Positions 60,211 to 64,000 of a stretch of DNA of 64,000 nt are shown here, one piece after another (the first letter of the stretch is position 1; every line of letters begins with the position of its first letter). The stretch covers positions 434,001 to 498,000 of the forward strand of contig OOIN01000036.1 in NCBI GenBank assembly GCA_900323505.1. Reading direction: 5' to 3'. The notes below the pieces were generated by a model, which saw only the letters and a program-made list of their open reading frames with translations, ran no database searches and was not told the origin of the DNA. The stretch comes from Ustilago trichophora. Lineage: Eukaryota; Basidiomycota; Ustilaginomycetes; Ustilaginales; Ustilaginaceae. The translations under genes were made by a program, and so were the position numbers.

Positions 60211-60845
60211 CTTGGACAGTGAGGAGAGTTGATGGTGTGGGACAAGAAAGGGTAGAAGAAGAGCTGAGCAAGGGTCTTGTGTCAAAGAAGACTCTTGACT
60301 CGCCGACCAACCAAAAGAAGGTGTCAATACAGGTAGTACTGTACTGTACAGTACATTGCCACATTTCTCAAAGGAAATTTCGGATTGGACTTTTTTTTTG
60401 GCACTCTCGGATTTGGTGGCCAAATGGAACGGCCAAAAAGCCGGGCTGATGACCAATTGTGATTGCACTCTTGGAATTACTGTATCTGGCAAAATTGTGG
60501 TTGCTGGTCTGTCTCCAACGGCTCTTTCCGTTTTGAACCGCTCATCGATCGGGACCCTGATGAGATATCCTCTCCGGCAAGCAAAGGTCGTTTTGCAGAG
60601 TCACCAGGTCTTCAAGAGTAACAGAGCCGCAAGAGTGAAGGTTTATGCTTTGATTGAAGCAAAGAAAGTTAGTAATACAAGCGGCACAAGACGCCGTGGA
60701 ATGCAAAGTGTGTATGATAGAGAGAGTTGTTGCCGCGTATGGTGATGGCTGACGTGCTCCGACTGGGCGAAATGCAAGCAGCCTTCGGATGCCATGGAGA
60801 AACTGCCATTGACAGGTGCAATCCAAAGTACCTCGCGGTGGGTTC
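60211..60845. promoter_or_regulatory. Upstream region of the lipoyl synthase ORF and 3' flank of U2A'
   Basis: 635 bp. A palindrome TACTGTACAGTA lies at 60342-60353, 132 bp upstream of the chosen ATG. No gene is seen. Confidence 0.5.
60342..60353. promoter_or_regulatory. Palindrome TACTGTACAGTA
   Basis: Perfect 12-bp palindrome within GTAGTACTGTACTGTACAGT, upstream of the lipoyl synthase ORF. The same palindrome occurs at 43612-43623, and close relatives at 14636-14648, 14775-14786, 26025-26035, 26150-26160 and 62953-62967, all intergenic. A bound factor is not known to me. Confidence 0.5.
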
Positions 60846-61598
60846 TCATGACGAGCCAGCGAAAGTATGCCCCATCTTGAGCTGCTCTTCCAATCTCCTG
60901 ATCTCGTCCAAACTCTCACTTTTCTCGATCGCATCTTCGATCGCCTTCCTCTCCTCTGGCGTCAACAATCGTCTTGAGCTACCGTTCAGTCTCCCTGGTT
61001 CAAACGTCTTGTTCTTGCCCACCACCACATCTCCATCTACGTCCATTGCACTTTCCCCTCCAGATTTCCGCAAGATGCTCGCTGCCAACGCCGACGGTCG
61101 CCCATCCTCCGTCTCCATCAGCTCCTTTGCCAGTTGCCTCTCTTGATTCCTTATCCTCTGGTAGTCGAGCACCCTCACCTGGCGCAATTTCCAAATGACA
61201 AACTCCCGATAGTGCTTCTCCCTCGCTACCGGATTGCCCATCAAACACAAGTACTCCAACCGAGAGCACTTGGATAAGTGTGAGAGTTCGGCAAGATCCG
61301 ATATAGAGTTATTGGTAAGTGTGAGCGTATGCAGTGCTGGTAGGGAGAAGGCGAGGCGTGGGTCGATACGGGTGATCAGATTGTTGGTGAGTAAGACATG
61401 TTTGAGCTGGGTCAGGAGGGGGAAGTTGCCAAGGTGGCGGATGTCGTTGTCGGTCAAGTCGATAGCGTCGTTTTGATCGCGAGTGACTCCAAGGTTTTCG
61501 ATGGCAGGGATCTTGAGACCGCGAAGGTCGAGAGTGCGGTCGCCGAGGTGGTTGAGAGACGAAGTGCTTCGTGCTAGAAGCTCGGGGGTCAACTTCAT
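60846..61598 (-). CDS. LEA1: U2 snRNP A' protein (SNRPA1/Lea1)
   Basis: Leucine-rich repeat subunit of U2 snRNP that pairs with U2B'' on stem-loop IV during spliceosome assembly. 250 residues, close to the family's 230-255. The start MKLTPELLARSTSSLNHLGD and the following RTLDLRGLKIPAIENLGVTR, then DQNDAIDLTDNDIRHLGNFP, match the family closely. Five LRRs extend to about residue 140 (LKHVLLTNNLITRID, LHTLTLTNNSISDLAEL, RLEYLCLMGNPVAREKHYRE), capped by VIWKLRQVRVLDYQRI. The tail is helical and charged (LTPEERKAIEDAIEKSESLD). A 98-residue frame ends 12 bp upstream of this start but is not in frame. Confidence 0.95.
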   Translation of the reverse strand: MKLTPELLARSTSSLNHLGDRTLDLRGLKIPAIENLGVTRDQNDAIDLTDNDIRHLGNFPLLTQLKHVLLTNNLITRIDPRLAFSLPALHTLTLTNNSISDLAELSHLSKCSRLEYLCLMGNPVAREKHYREFVIWKLRQVRVLDYQRIRNQERQLAKELMETEDGRPSALAASILRKSGGESAMDVDGDVVVGKNKTFEPGRLNGSSRRLLTPEERKAIEDAIEKSESLDEIRRLEEQLKMGHTFAGSS

Positions 61599-63060
61599 GT
61601 TGACGAGCTATATTATACAGTCCGAGCACAAAGTCTTGTGGGTGTCTTCGAGGGGTGTTCTACAATGCGAGTTGCAAGATGGAAGAGATTGAGGTCGGGA
61701 TGCGCTTCAAGGGATGGAGCTCTTCGTCGAGCTGATTTCAAAGTGAGCTTGCTGAGAACAAAGGCGCTGTCAGAGGGGAATGAGAGGTCTCGGGCGTAAT
61801 TCGTGTTCAAGAGTGGTCGCTGTGCTGCTAGGTTGCGAAGGAAGCCGATGCTCAAAGCTGTCGACGATGAGGATGATGGAATGTCAAAGTGGAGAAGCGA
61901 AAGCAACATTCACCAAAGCGCAACTCTGCACAATCGCGTCACGTGAGCCGCAGTCGTGAGCGAGGAAAAATCGATTTTTTTTGGAAGAATTTGGCTGTCT
62001 CTTCTGCGCTTTCTTTGAGAATTTTCGAGGCATAAAAGGTCGCTTGCTCCAACTCGTTTCCTTCTTCTCTTCCTCATCCTACCATCACTTCCTCGATAAC
62101 GTCTTTGACAACATCTTCCAACCATCACCGTCTGCATCGTGTTCGTCTTCGTCGTATCTTCGCCGCCATCAGCCTTGCACTGCCGACCGTGTTTCTTCTG
62201 AACAGCCTTTCCCTTCAACCTTGTGTTTCGTCCTCGTCCATCTTCCTCGCCCATGAACCCTTCCACCTTCCCTTTGAGCTTCTCGATTTCTCCCTTCTCC
62301 CTCTCTCCCCTCTTCTCCCCACAACTTTCTTTTCTGGACCTAATTCTGCCCGCTCTGCACTCTTCTAAGTCGTAGCGGTTCCTGGTGAGGGTCCCACAGT
62401 AAATCATTTGCACTCTCGAGTGCAGGTGAGGCAGATTTGGTGGTACGGCGTTCTACACATTCGCTACGCTGCTGGATGTGTCAGCCATATTCGATCTCAG
62501 CTTGTACCTCTGTTTGGCTGGGCGCTTTGGCAGTTTCTCCTGCTGGTTACTGTAACAGGTGCTGGCATCTTATGGGGATTCTGTTTGTCCCTGTTGACGG
62601 GTCTTGGTCGATTTGGCAACATTTTCTTATTTTTTGCATTTGTTCTTTGGCTGCTTTGTCTATTATGTGATAGCGGCTCTTGTTGGGAATCAAAGAAGTT
62701 CTTACTTGATCGTGATAGACGTTTGTGTGCCCAGCGTGATGTGTGTACAGTGATGAGGGCGTTGGTGGGCCCGATGTATCGGGGATCCATTGGCGTCGAG
62801 GCTGCGCTGACAGGTGTCTCGATTTTGGCCGCGGCGGTGAACCCTCTTTTCCGGCAAAAAAAAGTGCGCCTTCCACCGGAAATCGAGTGCTAACCCCACG
62901 GACACTCGGAATGACTCTGTCAGAAAGCAAGGAGCCGGACTAAAGCATGCGGTTACAGTATACAGTACACATGTGGACACGGCCGCCGCGTGGCTTGGAC
63001 GTTGATTGACGGCCTCGATGACTCGCATGCTCTGCTTGATGACCATCACATAACCTCTAC
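61599..63060. other. Intergenic region of about 1.5 kb before the MFS gene
   Basis: Contains the U2A' upstream region, a CT-rich leader-like stretch (62040-62340), hydrophobic but non-conserved open frames (62408-62893) and a TTACAGTATACAGTA element at 62953-62967. A 98-codon ATG frame on the minus strand (61613-61909) is a doubtful small ORF. Confidence 0.4.
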
Positions 63061-64000
63061 ATGGCTGTACTTGGAGCGCTGCTGCCAAGGATGACTGTTG
63101 TCGCTGCCGCCAGTACGGCGAAGAGCGGGGTCACTTGCACACCTTGGAGCGACAGTATCAGCGTCGCTGCGTCCGAGGATGCGATCATGCCAGCGACGGA
63201 TGACAAGAAGCCATCCGTTGGCCATGATCCTCTTTCAACATTGCCCGACCTCGCCATGGTTGAGCTGGGCATTACTCCAACTTCTGGCACCACCACACCC
63301 ATTTCAACACATCCGCTCTACCCAACTGTCGCATCCGACCACGTTCCTCCAATCATACAAAGCGGCATCGTCTTACTTCTCAACTTTCTTCTCAACATGA
63401 CATTCTTCATCATTGTCCCCACCTCGGCCGCCTACGCCAACGAGCTCGGTGCCTCCACCTGGTTCTCCGGACTTACCATTGGCATCTCGACATTGATCGC
63501 AGGTGTATTCCTCGTCCCCTTCTCCAAGCGGTACAAGCGTGTATATCGTTTCCCCATCCTCTTTAGCTCGGTTTGCATCCTCATTGGAGAAGTCGTCTAC
63601 GCGCTGGCAGGAGCGGCAGATACGGCGTGGCTCATGTTTGTGGGTCGTATCATCCTTGGTGCTGGATTCGTTAGCTGGATGTATGTCAAAAAATACATGA
63701 CGGATGCAGCCGTGGTAGGTGCGCAGAAGAGAACCATGATGAGCGCCTGTCTGGTCACCACCCAGGTAGGCGGCATGGCGGTGGGACCTTATATAGGTGG
63801 ATTGCTGTCGAAAAACATTCGACCCATGACGGATCAGGATCGTTTGTGGAACGGGTTTACTGCTAGCGGATGGTTGATGGCCGGCATCTTTGCGCTTTTC
63901 TTTGTTGCTACGTGGTTGGTATGCAAGGATCCAGCTGTTGATGCTGTTGCATCGCAGCAAGTAGAGGTAGAGCTCGGGGCTGTATCGACCACAGATGCGG
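63061..64000 (+). CDS. MFS transporter, N-terminal half (runs off the window)
   Basis: The frame is open from ATG 63061 to the end of the window (313 codons); an in-frame TGA at 63040 lies just upstream. Residues 1-98 are a hydrophilic cytosolic N-terminus. Six membrane helices follow: SGIVLLLNFLLNMTFFIIVP, FSGLTIGISTLIAGVFLVPF, FPILFSSVCILIGEVVYALA, WLMFVGRIILGAGFVSWMYV, MMSACLVTTQVGGMAVGPYI and GWLMAGIFALFFVATWLV. PFSKRYKR after helix 2 is the MFS signature-A loop, and GRIILGAG is the helix-4 motif. PTSAAYANELGAS resembles the yeast YCR023C/MFSD8-like group. The substrate is unknown. The 3' half and any introns lie outside the window. Confidence 0.85.
   Translation, partial: MAVLGALLPRMTVVAAASTAKSGVTCTPWSDSISVAASEDAIMPATDDKKPSVGHDPLSTLPDLAMVELGITPTSGTTTPISTHPLYPTVASDHVPPIIQSGIVLLLNFLLNMTFFIIVPTSAAYANELGASTWFSGLTIGISTLIAGVFLVPFSKRYKRVYRFPILFSSVCILIGEVVYALAGAADTAWLMFVGRIILGAGFVSWMYVKKYMTDAAVVGAQKRTMMSACLVTTQVGGMAVGPYIGGLLSKNIRPMTDQDRLWNGFTASGWLMAGIFALFFVATWLVCKDPAVDAVASQQVEVELGAVSTTDA

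Noticed and set aside
61613..61909. 98-codon minus-strand ATG ORF directly upstream of U2A'
   Set aside because: Not in frame with U2A' and no family recognised. It could be an upstream ORF or small gene, but evidence is too thin.
62408..62893. Hydrophobic 161-codon plus-strand frame
   Set aside because: Starts from TTG, is Trp/Leu/Cys-rich without MFS motifs and is separated from the MFS start by stops.

Overview
The window is nuclear DNA of a basidiomycete, most likely a smut fungus (Ustilaginales). Genes are dense and mostly intron-poor, with long single-exon ORFs (up to 1,348 codons), moderately high GC, GTAAGT-type donors, CTAAC/CTGAC branch sites, two tRNA genes with canonical position-37/38 introns, and long Ser/Pro/Thr-rich disordered insertions in conserved proteins. 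The genus is inferred from protein style, not proven.

Left part (0-13.6 kb): RPL15 with two introns over 500 nt (one in the 5' UTR); a convergent TPP1/Tpz1-like shelterin OB-fold protein; tRNA-Arg(CCT); a UBAC2/Dsc2-type rhomboid-like membrane protein divergent from the ESCRT-II subunit SNF8; a TB2/DP1/HVA22 (REEP/Yop1) ER-shaping protein; and a large Zn2Cys6 transcription factor with an unusually long loop inside its zinc cluster. A gene-poor stretch of about 4 kb follows, with two long poly-T tracts.

Central part (17.6-35.9 kb): a disordered protein of unknown function, TRAPPC11, a PRCC-type protein, a secreted/vacuolar serine carboxypeptidase, a five-exon acidic AT-hook/SANT-like protein with a 27-nt microexon, and a Ser-rich disordered protein. 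From 35.9 to 40.0 kb lies a foreign-looking block. Two segments of about 1.35-1.4 kb contain zero and two CpG dinucleotides, and a broken coding frame between them carries TGA stops that fit CGA-to-TGA decay. This looks like mobile-element debris hit by a CpG-directed (RIP-like or 5mC-deamination) process.

Right part (40.4-64 kb): a mucin-like single-pass surface protein, a UPF0643 protein, INO80 subunit IES6 (start codon split by an intron), a PI-PLC-X-domain protein, prefoldin subunit 4, an enlarged ALG1 mannosyltransferase, tRNA-Ser(AGA), a DnaJC28/DUF1992 mitochondrial protein, LC8 dynein light chain, an unknown mitochondrial-type protein, a lipoyl synthase ORF, U2 snRNP A' and the first half of an MFS transporter that runs off the window end.

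The most interesting item is the lipoyl synthase locus. One uninterrupted ORF joins an Aim32/Apd1-type thioredoxin-like [2Fe-2S] ferredoxin domain (CxC plus HxxxH ligand motifs) to a complete radical-SAM lipoyl synthase, through a linker that resembles a second mitochondrial presequence. This suggests either a built-in redox partner for lipoate synthesis or a polyprotein cut into two matrix proteins. A recurring palindrome around TACTGTACAGTA marks several intergenic regions, including the promoter of this gene.
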